NCBI GenBank assembly: GCA_013362835.1
Contig: JABFVJ010000299.1
Span: 1-9,390 of the forward strand
Reading direction: 5' to 3'
From: Nonomuraea sp.
GTDB taxonomy: Bacteria; Actinomycetota; Actinomycetes; Streptosporangiales; Streptosporangiaceae
Length of the DNA stretch: 9,390 bases
The notes beneath the pieces are model-generated. The model made no database searches. It was given only the letters and a program-made list of their open reading frames with translations, and was not told where the DNA came from. A program made the position numbers and the translations under genes. Of this stretch, positions 1 through 6,853 are shown one piece after another (the stretch's first letter is position 1; each line of letters starts with the position of its first letter).

Positions 1-381
1 CTCACCTACGGCGAGCGGAGCACGGCCGATCTGCTGCGGCATCCCGTCGTACGTGCCGGGGGGCGGCTGCCGTACCTGGCCGACGAGTGCGGCAGCGGCG
101 GCGGGCCGGACAGCGCGCTGCCGGCCGTCCTGCTCAGCCCTGGACGTACGGCCGGGACGAGCTGGGCCGGGATCCGCGCCGCGCTTCCCCCCGGCATCCG
201 GGTCCGTGAGCTGGGACGGCGTCGCGGAACGGCGGCCGGCAGGCTCGCGGCCCTCCTCGGCCCCGAACCGCGGGCCCTGCTCGTCCGGCCGGACGGGCAC
301 GTGCTCGCCACCGCCACGGGCGATTCCCCGGGGCCGCTGCTGCACGCGTTGCGTTCACTGATCACCGTGGAAGGGAGATGA
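1..381 (+). CDS. FAD-dependent aromatic polyketide monooxygenase, C-terminal part (5' end outside window)
   Basis: Frame 1 is open from the left edge to the TGA at 379-381, giving the last 126 residues of a larger protein. The segment fits the C-terminal thioredoxin-like domain of class A flavoprotein hydroxylases of the PgaE/RdmE/MtmOIV type. It opens with a YGERST...HPVV..GGRLPYL stretch, like the usual 'P..G.R.P...L' linker, and has a late strand LLVRPDGHVLA, matching the family's conserved 'LVRPDG(H/Y)VAW' element. Such enzymes hydroxylate or oxidatively rearrange aromatic polyketides with NAD(P)H and O2. The FAD-binding motifs (GxGxxG, DG, GD) would lie upstream and cannot be checked. 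The stop lies within a few bases of the next start, so the gene heads or continues the operon. The family call is fairly secure from the C-terminal motif alone; the substrate is unknown. Confidence 0.75.
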   Translation, partial: LTYGERSTADLLRHPVVRAGGRLPYLADECGSGGGPDSALPAVLLSPGRTAGTSWAGIRAALPPGIRVRELGRRRGTAAGRLAALLGPEPRALLVRPDGHVLATATGDSPGPLLHALRSLITVEGR

Positions 382-383
382 GG

Positions 384-1025
384 ATGGCCGCGATGGCCGT
401 CTGGACCGACTTCGGGGGAGTGCTGACTCCTCCCGTCCAGGAGACGTTCACCAGCTTCGAGGCTCGCTTCGGGGTTCCGCAGCACGCGTTGAAGGAGGCC
501 ATGGCCGAGGTCGGGCGCGCGTACGGCACCGACTCCATGGGGCCGCTCGACATCCCGCTCGTGGACGAGCCCACCTGGGCCAAGCAGGTCGAGCAGGTGC
601 TGATCGAGAGCTTCGGGCTGGACGTGGACCTGAGCGACTTCGGCGAACGCTGGTTCGACGGCCGCCCGGCCAACCGGGAGTGGGTGGCCCACCTGCTCGC
701 GCTGCGCGAGCGCGGCGTGTTCGTCGGCATGTTGTCCAACATGCCGCCCGCGTGGGAGCCCCACTGGCGGCGCATGGTCTCGCAGGACCTGTTCGACGCG
801 GTCGTGGTCTCGCACTCCACGGGCAGCCGCAAGCCCGAACGGGGCATCTTCGAGGCGGCGGAGAAGGCCGCGGGGCTGGCCGCCGGGCAGTGCGTCCTGG
901 TCGACGACCTGGAGAAGAACTGCCTGGGCGCCCGCGCGTACGGATGGAACGCGGTGCTCTTCAGCACGGCGGCACCGGCGATCGACGAGCTCGAAGAGCT
1001 GCTCACCGAGGGGGGAGAACGATGA
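384..1025 (+). CDS. HAD-superfamily hydrolase, phosphatase-like
   Basis: This is a 213-residue HAD hydrolase of the epoxide-hydrolase-N/haloacid-dehalogenase-like subfamily. Motif I is TDFGGVLTPP with nucleophile Asp9; the usual second Asp is Gly, as in many DFGGVL members. Motif II is GMLSNMP (Ser118), motif III is the Lys of SRKPERGIF (Lys150), and motif IV is LVDDLEKN (Asp174/Asp175). A helical cap follows motif I. I chose the ATG at 384 because an SD run GGAAGGGAG (369-377) sits six bases before it. An ATG at 378 overlaps the previous stop as ATGA but would have no spacing to that SD. Gene order next to an AfsA homologue suggests it dephosphorylates a DHAP-derived butanolide phosphate, as proposed for MmfP in methylenomycin furan synthesis. 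That role is inference. The missing second Asp of motif I leaves dehalogenase-like or non-phosphatase chemistry possible. Confidence 0.88.
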   Translation: MAAMAVWTDFGGVLTPPVQETFTSFEARFGVPQHALKEAMAEVGRAYGTDSMGPLDIPLVDEPTWAKQVEQVLIESFGLDVDLSDFGERWFDGRPANREWVAHLLALRERGVFVGMLSNMPPAWEPHWRRMVSQDLFDAVVVSHSTGSRKPERGIFEAAEKAAGLAAGQCVLVDDLEKNCLGARAYGWNAVLFSTAAPAIDELEELLTEGGER

Positions 1026-1996
1026 CCACGGTGTCTGCCGAGCGTCCCGCGCTGAGCCGTGACCGGACCGTCGACCGTACGCTGGTGCACCGTACGGCGC
1101 TGGAAGAGGTCTTCCTCACGGACTTCGAGTCCCGGCCCGACGGGTTCGCCGGAACCGCCCGCCTCCCCAGGGCGCACGCCTACTACAACGAGCACCTCAA
1201 CCACCCGGCGGTCCACGACCCGATCGCCGTCTTCGAGTGCGTGCGGCAGCTGCTGCTGTGCGCGCTGCACCTGCACCACGGCGCCACCGGGGAGATGAAG
1301 TCCATCACGGCGACCTGCAGCCTGGCGCTGCCCGACCCCCGGGCGCTGGTGATCCGCGACGACTACGAGCTGCTATTGCTCGGCCGCGTCGCCCGGCACA
1401 AGGAGCACGGCGGCGTCACCACGCGGGCCCTGCACGAGGTGGAGGTCAGGCTCGGTGACGCGGTGATCGGGCAGGTCGCCGTGGACACCGCCCAGAAGGA
1501 CGCCCGGCGCTACGACGAGCTGCGCATGGCGTTCCGTGACACCGCGCCGCCGCTGTCGAGCGAGCTGATCGACGACGAGCCGGTCTCGCGGGTGCCCCCG
1601 CACCTGGTCGGCCGGACGAATCCGGACAACGTCCTGCTGCTCGCGCCGAAGCAGGACGAGGGAGGGCTGACCGCGCGGCTGCGGGTGCCGGTCTCGCACC
1701 CGGGCATGTTCGACCACCCGCACGACCACGTGCCCGGCCCGGTCATGATGGAGGCGGCCAGGCAGGCCGGCACGCTGCTCCTGTGCGAGCGGTTCGGGCA
1801 GGCGCCGAGCAAGAGCGTGCTCACCGGCCTGGAGGCCGCCTACGCCAGGTTCGCCGAGCTCGACGCCGGGATCGTGATCGAGGCCCGGCCGGGAGCCGGT
1901 CCCGCCGACCCGATCGGCGTACGCTTCCTGCAGTCGGGGGAGCCCGTCGCGGAGATGACGATCACGATCGGCACCACGCTCGGGTGGCGGCCGTGA
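1022..1996 (+). CDS. AfsA-family A-factor/gamma-butyrolactone biosynthesis double-hotdog protein
   Basis: The product has 324 residues, close to the roughly 300 of AfsA/ScbA. Two AfsA hotdog repeats are visible. The first runs from LVHRTALEEVFLTDFE (about residue 20) through HPAVHDPIAVFECVRQ. The second runs from SRVPPHLVGRTNPDNVLL through FDHPHDHVPGPVMMEAARQ to the C-terminal EMTITIG strand. The V(H)R...EVxLT start, the VGR...NVLL element and the DH(x)PGPxxMEAxRQ helix are family hallmarks. AfsA condenses a beta-ketoacyl-ACP with dihydroxyacetone phosphate, the committed step to butanolides. Its ATG overlaps the HAD stop (ATGA, 1022-1025) with SD GGGGGAG just upstream, so translation is probably coupled. 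No TetR-type butyrolactone receptor is adjacent, unlike most hormone loci. AfsA homologues are also found in clusters where they may add a C3 unit to the product, so a signalling role is not proven. Confidence 0.92.
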   Translation: MTTVSAERPALSRDRTVDRTLVHRTALEEVFLTDFESRPDGFAGTARLPRAHAYYNEHLNHPAVHDPIAVFECVRQLLLCALHLHHGATGEMKSITATCSLALPDPRALVIRDDYELLLLGRVARHKEHGGVTTRALHEVEVRLGDAVIGQVAVDTAQKDARRYDELRMAFRDTAPPLSSELIDDEPVSRVPPHLVGRTNPDNVLLLAPKQDEGGLTARLRVPVSHPGMFDHPHDHVPGPVMMEAARQAGTLLLCERFGQAPSKSVLTGLEAAYARFAELDAGIVIEARPGAGPADPIGVRFLQSGEPVAEMTITIGTTLGWRP

Positions 1997-3015
1997 AGTA
2001 CGCCGAGCCCGTCTACCTCAGCGCCCCCACCCTCCTCCTCGGCGAACGCGTCGAAACGGTGACCGAGGCCGTCGCCCGCGGCGCGATCCCCGCACCGGTC
2101 GCCGAGAAGTACGGCTACGCCGAGCTGCGGGTCAGCGACCTGGCGCCGGTCGAGATGGCCGAGCGGGCCGCGCTGTCCGCCCTGGCCACGGCCGGGGTCG
2201 GCGCGCTCGACCTCGACGAGGTGCTGCACGCGTGGACGTACTTCCAGGGGCACGACTTCTGGTCGCCGGCTCACTACGTGGCCGCGCGGGTCGGCGCCGC
2301 CCGAGCCGTGCCGCTCGGTGTGCAGCAGATGTGCAACGGCGGCATGGCCGCGGTCGAGATGGCGGCCAGGCACCTGCTGGCGGAGCCGGAGGCGCAGGCC
2401 ATCCTGGTCACGACGGCCGACAGGTTCGTCCCGCCGGGGTTCGACCGATGGGGCGGTGACCTGGGGGTCTGTTACGGTGACGCGGCCACGGCGGTGGTGG
2501 TCACCCGGGCCCCGCGGGCGCCGGCCGTCCGGTTGCTCGCCACCAGGACGGCGGCGGCGGCCGAGCTGGAGGCGATGCACCGCGGCCACGCGCCGTTCAG
2601 TCCCGCTCCGCTGGGCGGGACGACGACGCTGCTGCCGAGGGTGACCAAGCGGCAGTTCAACGAGCGGCCCGATCGGGCGGATCTCGCCAAGATGGCGTAC
2701 GCGGCGCTGACCGACGTGCTGGGCCGCTCGCTCGCGGCGGCGTCGGTGGCGCCCGACGATCCCCGGCTGCGCGGGGTGGCGCTGCCGAGGCTCTCGCTCA
2801 ACGGGCTGGAGGAGGTGTACCGGCCGGCCATCGGGGACGTCACCGGCGCGGAGGTGTTCGAGCTCGGCGGCCGTACGGGTCATCTCGGCGCGGGCGACGC
2901 CGTCGCCAACCTCACCTCGCTGCTGGCGCGGGACGCCTCGCCGGGCGCGGTGTTCGTCCTGATCAGCGCGGGTGCCGGCTTCACCTGGACGTCCGCAGTG
3001 GTGGAGGTGGCGTAG
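1993..3015 (+). CDS. Ketosynthase III (FabH)-like protein, probable acyltransferase-type variant
   Basis: This 340-residue thiolase-fold protein matches KASIII length. The nucleophile is Cys114 in GVQQMCNGGMAAVEMA, aligned with FabH Cys112. Downstream, the strand ILVTTADRF and the GDAATAVVV segment are KASIII-like. The usual FabH His (HQAN motif) is not visible: the equivalent region reads LPRLSLNGLEEVY. The usual Asn (GNTSAAS region) is replaced by GRTGHLGAGD, giving His297 and Asp302. This resembles the KSIII-like acyltransferases such as CerJ (cervimycin malonyl ester formation), which transfer acyl groups instead of condensing them. I start it at GTG 1993, which overlaps the AfsA-like stop as GTGA (1993-1996); an in-frame GTG at 1984 is possible and neither has a clear SD. 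It may prime or transfer an acyl group within the butanolide-like pathway or esterify the polyketide. The family is secure; the reaction is inference. Confidence 0.87.
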   Translation: MKYAEPVYLSAPTLLLGERVETVTEAVARGAIPAPVAEKYGYAELRVSDLAPVEMAERAALSALATAGVGALDLDEVLHAWTYFQGHDFWSPAHYVAARVGAARAVPLGVQQMCNGGMAAVEMAARHLLAEPEAQAILVTTADRFVPPGFDRWGGDLGVCYGDAATAVVVTRAPRAPAVRLLATRTAAAAELEAMHRGHAPFSPAPLGGTTTLLPRVTKRQFNERPDRADLAKMAYAALTDVLGRSLAAASVAPDDPRLRGVALPRLSLNGLEEVYRPAIGDVTGAEVFELGGRTGHLGAGDAVANLTSLLARDASPGAVFVLISAGAGFTWTSAVVEVA

Positions 3016-3795
3016 GTGGCAGAGTCAGTGGTCCGCGGCCCGGCCGCGCTCTTCTCCCTCGCGGGGAGGACGGCCGTGGTCACCGGCGCCTCCAGCGGCA
3101 TCGGCGCCCGCTTCGCCAGGGTGCTGGCGCGGGCGGGGGCGAAGGTGGTGCTGGCCGCGCGCCGGCTCGACCGGCTCCAGGAGGTGGCGGAGTCCTGTCC
3201 GGGCAGTCTGGCCGTCCAGTGCGACGTCCTCGACGCCGCCGATCGGGCTCGGCTGATCGCGACGGCGGTCGAGCAGCTGGGAGGTCTCGACGTCCTCGTC
3301 AACAACGCGGGTGTGGCCAAGGTCGTCCCTGCCGTCGAGCAGTCCGTCGAGGAGTTCGCCTCGACGGTGGAGCTCAATCTGACCGCGACGTTCGCCCTGT
3401 GCAGGGAGGCGGCGCCGTACATGATCGAGGCCGGCGGGGGGAGCATCGTCAACGTCGCCTCCGTGTACGGCCTGGTCGCGAGCGGTGGCCTTCCGCAGGC
3501 GGCGTACGCGGCCAGCAAGGGCGGGGTGGTGAACCTCACCCGCGATCTCGCCGCCCAGTGGGCCGGCCACGGGATCCGGGTGAACGCGCTGTGCCCCGGC
3601 TGGTTCCCCTCGGAGATGACGGCGAGCATGGTGGACGACGAGCGCGGCAGGGCGTGGATCGAGCGCCGGACGCCGCTGGGCCGGGTGGGCGCGCCGGACG
3701 AGCTGGACGGCCCGCTGTTGTTCCTCGCCGGCCAGGCCGGTTCGTACGTGACGGGAATCGCCCTGCCGGTGGACGGTGGCTATAGCGCCATATGA
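3016..3795 (+). CDS. SDR-family NAD(P)-dependent oxidoreductase (FabG-like)
   Basis: This is a classical 259-residue short-chain dehydrogenase. It has the cofactor motif TGASSGIG (23-30) and basic residues after strand beta2 (AARRLDR), which suggest NADP(H). The NNAG motif is at 96-99, catalytic Ser149 lies in NVASVYG, and Tyr164 and Lys168 lie in YAASK. A C-terminal VTGIALPVDGGYS closes the fold. The GTG start follows the preceding TAG with no gap, and an SD GGAGG (3003-3007) lies inside the upstream gene eight bases before it, so translation is coupled. It is the last gene of the operon; an AT-richer gap follows. The likely role is reducing a keto group of the operon's intermediate, comparable with the SDR reductases encoded beside AfsA homologues (ScbB and JadW2 types). 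A ketoreductase acting on the polyketide is the alternative. Confidence 0.93.
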   Translation: MAESVVRGPAALFSLAGRTAVVTGASSGIGARFARVLARAGAKVVLAARRLDRLQEVAESCPGSLAVQCDVLDAADRARLIATAVEQLGGLDVLVNNAGVAKVVPAVEQSVEEFASTVELNLTATFALCREAAPYMIEAGGGSIVNVASVYGLVASGGLPQAAYAASKGGVVNLTRDLAAQWAGHGIRVNALCPGWFPSEMTASMVDDERGRAWIERRTPLGRVGAPDELDGPLLFLAGQAGSYVTGIALPVDGGYSAI

Positions 3796-3822
3796 GTGGG
3801 CCGAATTACGGGCGACAGTAAA

Positions 3823-3843
3823 TTGACTAATTCAATGACTCAA
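3823..3843. promoter_or_regulatory. Imperfect 21-bp palindrome, candidate operator
   Basis: The sequence reads TTGACTAATT-C-AATGACTCAA, centred on 3833. Eight of ten positions per arm pair (TTGA.T.ATT against AAT.A.TCAA). Its size, AT-rich character and position just upstream of a one-component regulator fit a dimeric repressor site. It does not resemble the known butyrolactone-receptor ARE box. The bound protein is unknown; the HxlR protein encoded next is the first candidate. Confidence 0.45.
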
Positions 3844-3879
3844 ACCCGTGAACGGCATTCCGGTCCACCCTGGAGGCGC

Positions 3880-3894
3880 ATTCTAGTTGAGAAT
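3880..3894. repeat. Short inverted repeat ATTCT-agttg-AGAAT
   Basis: Two perfect 5-bp arms (3880-3884 and 3890-3894) are separated by five bases. With one skipped base the arms extend to GCATTCT against AGAATTGC. It lies between the SDR stop and the HxlR start and may be a second weak operator. Arms this short can arise by chance. Confidence 0.25.
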
Positions 3895-3979
3895 TGCATC
3901 TGATCGGCGCCGTTACCTCACCCGGTGCCGGTGCGCAATATGATCTACGCCACACTTTTCCCGATAGGGCGGCATAATG

Positions 3980-3992
3980 TTCAATGTCACAA
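3980..3992 (+). repeat. Second copy of 13-bp element TTCAATGwCwCAA
   Basis: TTCAATGTCACAA here repeats TTCAATGACTCAA at 3831-3843, with 11 of 13 positions identical. The first copy is the right part of the 21-bp palindrome; this copy lacks the left arm. It ends 17 bases before the HxlR ATG, where a bound protein would block transcription start. A pair of sites for an autoregulator is the simplest reading. Confidence 0.35.
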
Positions 3993-4009
3993 TCCGCTAG
4001 CATGGCGCC

Positions 4010-4423
4010 ATGCCAGAAAAGCCAGCGGCTCGTTGGAACATGATGAAATCCGGCTGCCCGACCAGGCAGGTGCTCGACCGGATAGCCAATAAGTGGACGA
4101 TGCTGGTGATCATGTGCCTCCAGGGGCAGACGTTGCGATTCTCCGAGCTGCGCGGCCGGATCGAAGGCATATCTCAGAAGATGCTGACCCAAACCCTGCG
4201 GGGAATGGAGTCCGACGGTTTGTTGGTGCGGACCGTCTACCCGACGGTGCCGACGACCGTCGAATATTCGCTGACCGAGCTCGGTGAAAGCCTCATCAGG
4301 ACCGTCGAGGTCCTGCGCGAATGGGCGTACGGACACATGGGGGAGATCGAGGAGGCGCGCCGCGAGTTCGCCGAGCAGGCCGAGCCGGCGCCGCCCCGGG
4401 CCAGCGGAGTGACCGGCTCCTAG
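4010..4423 (+). CDS. HxlR-family winged-helix transcriptional regulator
   Basis: The product is a 137-residue single-domain regulator. The HxlR signature is clear. CPTRQVLDRIANKWTML begins at about residue 15, with the conserved Cys and the KW pair. It is followed by RFSELRGRIEGISQKMLTQTLR, the recognition region, and by the wing GLLVRTVYPTVPTTVEYSLTELG. A charged C-terminal tail from about residue 105 carries no known domain. HxlR proteins bind DNA as dimers, often next to their own gene, and several respond to electrophiles or quinones through the N-terminal Cys. That would suit a polyketide-quinone producer, but is inference. The ATG has no clear SD, so a leaderless transcript is possible. 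The preceding gap contains candidate operators. It is transcribed in the same direction as both flanking operons and could control either. Confidence 0.92.
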   Translation: MPEKPAARWNMMKSGCPTRQVLDRIANKWTMLVIMCLQGQTLRFSELRGRIEGISQKMLTQTLRGMESDGLLVRTVYPTVPTTVEYSLTELGESLIRTVEVLREWAYGHMGEIEEARREFAEQAEPAPPRASGVTGS

Positions 4424-4500
4424 AGCGGAAGAAAGAGCGACAAGGCGATGGGTTCCCCTTCCCTGCCGTCTGCCGCGCAGGCATCGCCCGAGGCCGGGCC

Positions 4501-6111
4501 GTGCTCCACGTGAGACGCCAAGGGCGTCGCAGCCTGGCCAGACAGGTACTGATACTCCAGACGACGATCATCGGCACCCTCGTCGCGATCGGCGTGGTGC
4601 TGGTGTACGCGGACGAGGCGCGGGCCCGCGAGCGCGACGCGCGGGACAGCGTCACCGCGGTCGCCGCCACGGTGGCGGACATGCCCGCCATCCGCCTGGC
4701 CCTGGAGAGCCGCGACGCCGATGGCACGTTGCAAAAGGTCGCCGAGCGCGTACGGGCGGACACCCGGGTCGACTTCATCACGATCATGGACAGGGAGGGG
4801 CGCAGGTACACACATCCCAATCCCAAGCAGATCGGCGGGCGGTACATCGGCAGCACGGCGCAGGCCCTGGCCGGTCGCATGTTCACGGAGAAGTACGTCG
4901 GAACGCTCGGCGAGTCGGTCCGGACGATCGCTCCGATCTTCGACGAAGATCACCATGTCGTCGGCATGGTCTCCGCGGGCATCACGGTGAAGGCGATCTC
5001 CGAACAGGCGCAGCGCCGCCTCGGCCTGTTGCTGACCATCGGGGCGGGGATCCTCTGCGTGGGCCTGCTCGGCAGCTCCCTGGTGAGCAGGCGGGTGCGG
5101 CAGCAGACCCGGGGCATGGCCCCCGCCGAGCTGCGCCAGATGTTCGACTACTACGAGTCGACGCTGCACGCGTTCCGCGAGGGCCTGCTGCTGGTCTCCC
5201 CGGACGGGACGATCACGCTGTGCAACAGCGCGGGCCGGCACCTGCTGGAGTTCCCCGACCCGCTGCCCGCCTCCGTCGACCGCCTCGGCCTCCCCGAGGA
5301 GCTGGCGGTCTACCTCGTCGACACCGAACCGCACGCCGACGTCATCCACGTGGCCCGCAGCCGCGTACTGGTGATGAACACGGCACCCGTGCACAGCAGG
5401 GGGAAGTTCATGGGCAATGCGGTGACCTTTCGTGACCACACCGAGCTCCTCGCGCTCGCGGGCGAGCTGGACTCCACGCGGCGGATGGCCGACGGCCTGC
5501 GCGCGCACGCCCACGAGGCGGCGAACCGCCTGCACACCGTGGTGTCCCTGGTGGGCCTCGGACATCCGGAGCGGGCCGTCGAGTTCGCCACCTCGAACAT
5601 GCGGGCGACCCAGGCGCTGACGGATCGCGTGGTGAACGCGATCAGCGAGCCCGTCGTGGCCGCCCTGCTGCTCGGGAAGTCGGCGGAGGCCAACGAGCGC
5701 GGCGTCGGCCTGGTCGTCGTGGACGACGCCGAATGGGATGGGAACAGCCCGATAGATCCCCGCGACCTCGTCACGATCCTGGGCAACCTCATCGACAACG
5801 CCGTGGACGCCGGCGCCTCGGCCGCCGATCAGCACGGCGAGCCGCCCACCGTCTGGGTGACGCTGTACGCCGAGAACGACGACCTGCTGATCGAGGTGGC
5901 CGACACCGGCCCAGGGGTGGACCCCGACGCGTTGCCGACGCTGACCCAGCGCGACTGGACGACCAAGCCCGACGACGCACGCCTGGGGCGCGGCGTCGGG
6001 CTCGCTCTGGTGTCCCAGATCGTCCGCAAATACGGCGGGCAACTCACCGTGCGCCGGGAGATCGGCGCGGTGTTCAGCGTCCGCCTGCCGCAGGGGGGAG
6101 CGCAGTCTTGA
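4501..6111 (+). CDS. CitA/DcuS-family two-component sensor histidine kinase
   Basis: Taken from GTG 4501 the protein has 536 residues, normal for the family. An SD-like GAGG at 4490-4493 supports this start; GTG 4510 is nearly as good. TM1 is at about 16-37, an extracytoplasmic PAS-like sensor at about 38-172, TM2 at about 174-196 and a cytoplasmic PAS at about 216-300. The H-box His338 lies in HAHEAANRLH. The ATPase shows an N-box NLIDNAVDAG (from Asn429), a G1 box DTGPG (from Asp468) and a G2 box GRGVGLAL (from Gly496). The sensor has RYTHP (Arg102, His105) and SVRTIAP (Arg141), matching the positions that bind carboxylates in DcuS (RYSH and the later Arg). A carboxylate ligand is therefore likely. 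The phosphoacceptor motif reads HEAAN where the family usually has HEFxN or HEYxN. The stop overlaps the start of the response regulator. Confidence 0.93.
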   Translation: MLHVRRQGRRSLARQVLILQTTIIGTLVAIGVVLVYADEARARERDARDSVTAVAATVADMPAIRLALESRDADGTLQKVAERVRADTRVDFITIMDREGRRYTHPNPKQIGGRYIGSTAQALAGRMFTEKYVGTLGESVRTIAPIFDEDHHVVGMVSAGITVKAISEQAQRRLGLLLTIGAGILCVGLLGSSLVSRRVRQQTRGMAPAELRQMFDYYESTLHAFREGLLLVSPDGTITLCNSAGRHLLEFPDPLPASVDRLGLPEELAVYLVDTEPHADVIHVARSRVLVMNTAPVHSRGKFMGNAVTFRDHTELLALAGELDSTRRMADGLRAHAHEAANRLHTVVSLVGLGHPERAVEFATSNMRATQALTDRVVNAISEPVVAALLLGKSAEANERGVGLVVVDDAEWDGNSPIDPRDLVTILGNLIDNAVDAGASAADQHGEPPTVWVTLYAENDDLLIEVADTGPGVDPDALPTLTQRDWTTKPDDARLGRGVGLALVSQIVRKYGGQLTVRREIGAVFSVRLPQGGAQS

Positions 6112-6818
6112 TCGACGTGCTGGTGGTGGAGGACGACCCGATCGCGCGGAAGGCGCATCAGGTCGGTGTGCAGGAGGTGCCGGGCTTCCGGGTGGCGGGC
6201 GCGGTCGGCACGACCTCGGACGCGATCAGTTTCTGCGCGCGCGAGAAGGTGGACCTGATACTGCTCGATCTTCATCTGCCCGACGCGCACGGCCTGAGGG
6301 TCAGCTCGGCCCTGCGCTCGGCCGGCCGGAACGTGGACGTCATCGCCGTGACCTCGGCCAGAGACCTCGAAGCGGTGCGTACGGCCATTTCCAACGGTGT
6401 GGTGATGTACCTGCTGAAGCCGTTCACGATCGCCGTGCTGCGCGACAAGCTGCTCTCCTACGCCGAGTTCAGGAAGCGGACGGGACGCACCGGCGAGGTG
6501 GCCGGCCAGGCCGAGATCGACGCGATGCTGGACGCCCTGCGCGGCACGACCCAGCCCAGCCTGCCGAAGGGCATGGCGGCCCCGACCCTCGACATCGTGG
6601 TCGCGGCGCTCAGCGACAGCCCGGACGGGCTGTCCGCCGTCGAAGTGGCCAAGGCGACGGGCGTCTCCCGCGTCACCGCCCGGCGCTATCTCGAACATCT
6701 GGCCGGGATCGGCCTCGCCGAGCGCAGGCACCACTACGGAAAGGTCGGGCGGCCCGAGATCCGCTTCTACCCGGTGGGATCCCCGGACGGGACGGAACGA
6801 CGGTCTCCGGAGTCGTGA
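6108..6818 (+). CDS. CitB/DcuR-family response regulator
   Basis: The product has 236 residues, typical for this family. The receiver domain (1-120) has the acidic pair in VVEDDP, phosphoacceptor Asp54 in LLDLHLPD, Thr82 in AVTSARD and Lys104 in LLKPF. After a linker, the C-terminal winged HTH (about 165-225) reads LSAVEVAKATGVSRVTARRYLEHL, then GLAERRHHYGKVGRPEIRFY, the CitT/CitB output type. The start is TTG 6108, inside the kinase stop as TTGA. It is chosen because a strong SD (GGGGGGAG, 6092-6099) precedes it and the receiver fold begins at once (MIDVLVVEDDP). Kinase and regulator are thus coupled. In cognate systems this family activates carboxylate uptake genes. Here the next genes encode a tautomerase and an exporter, with an AT-rich patch and palindromes between, so that unit is the obvious candidate target. 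Confidence 0.94.
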   Translation: MIDVLVVEDDPIARKAHQVGVQEVPGFRVAGAVGTTSDAISFCAREKVDLILLDLHLPDAHGLRVSSALRSAGRNVDVIAVTSARDLEAVRTAISNGVVMYLLKPFTIAVLRDKLLSYAEFRKRTGRTGEVAGQAEIDAMLDALRGTTQPSLPKGMAAPTLDIVVAALSDSPDGLSAVEVAKATGVSRVTARRYLEHLAGIGLAERRHHYGKVGRPEIRFYPVGSPDGTERRSPES

Positions 6819-6853
6819 GCGCGCACAATTCCTGCCGAATCCTCTTGATGGTC

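Larger units (their letters stand above)
3796..4009. other. Intergenic control region between SDR and HxlR genes
   Basis: This is a 214 bp gap, clearly richer in A/T than the flanking genes. No terminator with a T-run is visible after the SDR gene. It holds two inverted repeats (3823-3843 and 3880-3894) and a 13-bp repeated element at 3831 and 3980. CATAAT at 3973-3978 and TAGCAT at 3998-4003 are possible -10 boxes for the HxlR gene. No convincing -35 partner was found for either. TAGCAT would place the transcript start at or very near the ATG (leaderless). Confidence 0.5.

Noticed and set aside
680..1021. In-frame upstream extension of the AfsA-like gene back to 680
   Set aside because: The added residues are Arg/Gly-rich and overlap the HAD coding sequence; the ATG at 1022 has a strong SD and starts just before the AfsA homology.
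1840..2883. Minus-strand open frame opposite the KSIII-like gene
   Set aside because: It is low-complexity Arg/His/Gly-rich sequence with no motif; the plus strand encodes a recognisable KSIII fold.
4321..4500. Upstream extension of the kinase gene to 4321
   Set aside because: The extra 60 residues overlap the HxlR gene and are Arg/Gly/Ala-rich; family members begin with a short basic stretch just before TM1, as from 4501.
4420..6042. Long minus-strand open frame (540 codons) opposite the sensor kinase gene
   Set aside because: It mirrors the codon structure of a clear CitA-type kinase on the plus strand, shows no domain, and is rich in His/Arg/Gly/Val as expected for antisense frames in high-GC DNA.
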